Shown here: in pieces, positions 62,731-64,000 of the stretch | Numbering within the stretch: the stretch's first letter is position 1 | Layout of the letters: every line of letters begins with the position of its first letter | Origin: Lota lota | Taxonomy: Eukaryota > Chordata > Actinopteri > Gadiformes > Lotidae | Assembly (NCBI GenBank): GCA_026745465.1 | Contig: JACYXH010000310.1 | Span: 4,820,001 to 4,884,000, forward strand | Direction: 5' to 3' | DNA: 64,000 nt | Made by a program: the position numbers and the translations under genes | Notes under the pieces: generated by a model | The model's database searches: none | Seen by the model: the letters and a program-made list of their open reading frames with translations, nothing else | Told to the model about the DNA's origin: nothing

Positions 62731-62960
62731 ATTCAGACAATTTTCCAAAGAAAGAAAAAGAAAGCATGCTGAAGCCAGAGGTCGTTGTTGTTTTAAATTG
62801 GCTTCGGTAACCAAGAATGTGACTATCTATCCTGTAACAGCCAACGTTGCTGAAAATGGGGAACAGAATTTGTTATAATAATGTTTACCATCAAAATTTA
62901 AGTAGTAGACAATATTTTCATGTATTTGTATTTTAGGTGTTTGGGGTATAAGTAAGGAAG

Positions 62961-62962
<2 letters not shown>

Positions 62963-63003
<41 letters not shown>
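62963..63003. repeat. (TA)20 microsatellite
   Basis: A pure TA run of about 41 bases. Confidence 0.97.
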
Positions 63004-63005
<2 letters not shown>

Positions 63006-63572
63006 AGAAAGCTCTTTTAAACACGAACTGCTCAGTCACCAGTTCGCTACCTAGGCACTTAAAATAGTTCTAAACAAAAAGCAAAATAATTCCAAATATT
63101 AGCCAGGCTTACATTGAATAATTAAATGCTACATGTTGATATTATTACAGATCAACACTGCAGACTTTTTTTCCCACTAGATTGTCTTTTGAGCTATTCC
63201 AACAGCCTTCTGAAGGGAAGCTAAGGTAAACACCAGCTGTTGCAATGAATCGTTAAATTAATCACAATAATTAATATTAATGTCCTTAGTCAAAGTAATA
63301 GTGTCGTTGCATTATACATACATTTTACAACGCTATTTCATCAAAACGATCACCACTACAAAAAGATTTTCTTCTATTACCCGTGGATGATTAATGGATC
63401 TGAAGTCCTAAACACAAGGAGAAAAAAACAAACACAATAATCTCCAGCCCACTAAACCCTGTAAACTGCGATGCTTCACTCATGTTATTGTAGCTGAAAC
63501 TGATTTTTGAGGGGTTTTAGTGAGTTATTTTTGTCATTCGGTAGTTGTGTTCAATTTCCATCTATACCTACA

Positions 63573-63772
63573 AAATAAATATATGGTTTTTACTACGTCA
63601 ATGGAGGAACCATCTGATGGAGAGGGCCAAGGATTGTCCTCCCCTTATTTTTATTATTTCTTTATTATTATTATTATTATAATAAAAATGAAATATGGTT
63701 TTAATTTGTAAATCGAGGAACCACCTGATAGAGAGTGCAAACGATTGTCCTCCCACTTTTTATTTATTTTTT
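63573..63772. repeat. Two-copy tandem duplication of about 111 bp with a (TTA)n linker
   Basis: ATATGGTTTT, GAGGAACCA-CTGAT-GAGAG and GATTGTCCTCCC occur at 63584-63642 and again about 111 bases later. Each copy is followed by T/A-rich low-complexity sequence (TTATTATTA after the first). Divergence suggests an old duplication or two decayed copies of one element. Confidence 0.85.
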
Positions 63773-64000
63773 TAAACCCAGCTGCCTCAAGGCTTCCTCG
63801 TAACACTAACCTCCATGTAGGGAATAGCTTTATTATGTGGCCATCGCAGACAGAAAAGTGGGTAATTGTGCTCGCTGTGGTCCTTCAACTCACCCAACAA
63901 AATGACATGGGTTCCCTGTGATGATTGTTATGTTTGTTGTCCGAGAGTGCTGTTGTGAAATACACTGGGACATTCTGTGTGCATTGGGTTTACACATCAC

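Larger units (their letters stand above)
59459..64000 (+). other. Start of the intron after Ig1 exon b
   Basis: Begins with GTAAGA. It holds a G run and GGA-rich sequence at 60386-60450, a (C)23 at 60706-60728, a CA cluster at 62289-62722, a TA array at 62963-63003 and a roughly 111-bp duplication at 63573-63772. The exon for the Ig1-Ig2 linker and second Ig domain is not found, so the intron is at least 4.5 kb. Confidence 0.8.

Overview
The window is vertebrate genomic DNA, almost certainly from a ray-finned fish. It consists nearly entirely of non-coding intron sequence. The only convincing coding sequence is two short exons on the + strand, 52796-52945 and 59309-59458. Each is 150 bp, has phase-1 boundaries at both ends and consensus AG/GT splice sites. 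Together they encode one complete immunoglobulin domain, the N-terminal Ig domain (D1) of a Kirrel/Neph-family cell-adhesion receptor, closest to KIRREL3. The exons are GC-rich at third codon positions, in contrast to the AT-rich introns. No signal-peptide exon is recognised upstream, and the second-Ig exon that should follow is not seen before base 64000. The window is therefore an internal 5' part of a long-intron gene.

Layout: 1-52795 is the upstream intron, or intergenic plus intron if the first exon lies inside unrecognised. 52796-52945 is Ig1 exon a, 52946-59308 is a 6363-bp intron, 59309-59458 is Ig1 exon b, and 59459-64000 is the start of the next intron. The non-coding part is very rich in simple repeats: (CA/TG)n, (GA/TC)n, (TA)n, a 33-base poly-G and a 23-base poly-C. 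It also holds tRNA-derived SINE remnants at 32865-33019, 51310-51485 and 51880-51985, and decayed copies of widespread fish repeats near 22341-22430 and 36285-36450. A CpG-dense block with (CGG)7 lies at about 15480-15665. Several local duplications and perfect palindromes are also present. The exceptional dinucleotide-repeat density fits a gadid such as Atlantic cod, but that is inference only.

Most long open frames here come from dinucleotide repeats (Thr-His, Val-Cys, Ser-Leu, Arg-Glu runs) or are chance frames in AT-rich DNA, and I do not annotate them as genes. I found no RNA gene, CRISPR array, operon or intact transposon, and nothing that supports a novel multi-gene system. The points most worth a second look are the duplicated TG/TTAGAATCTG element on both sides of Ig1 exon a, the CpG/CGG block as a possible promoter or first exon, and the SINE and palindrome structures.
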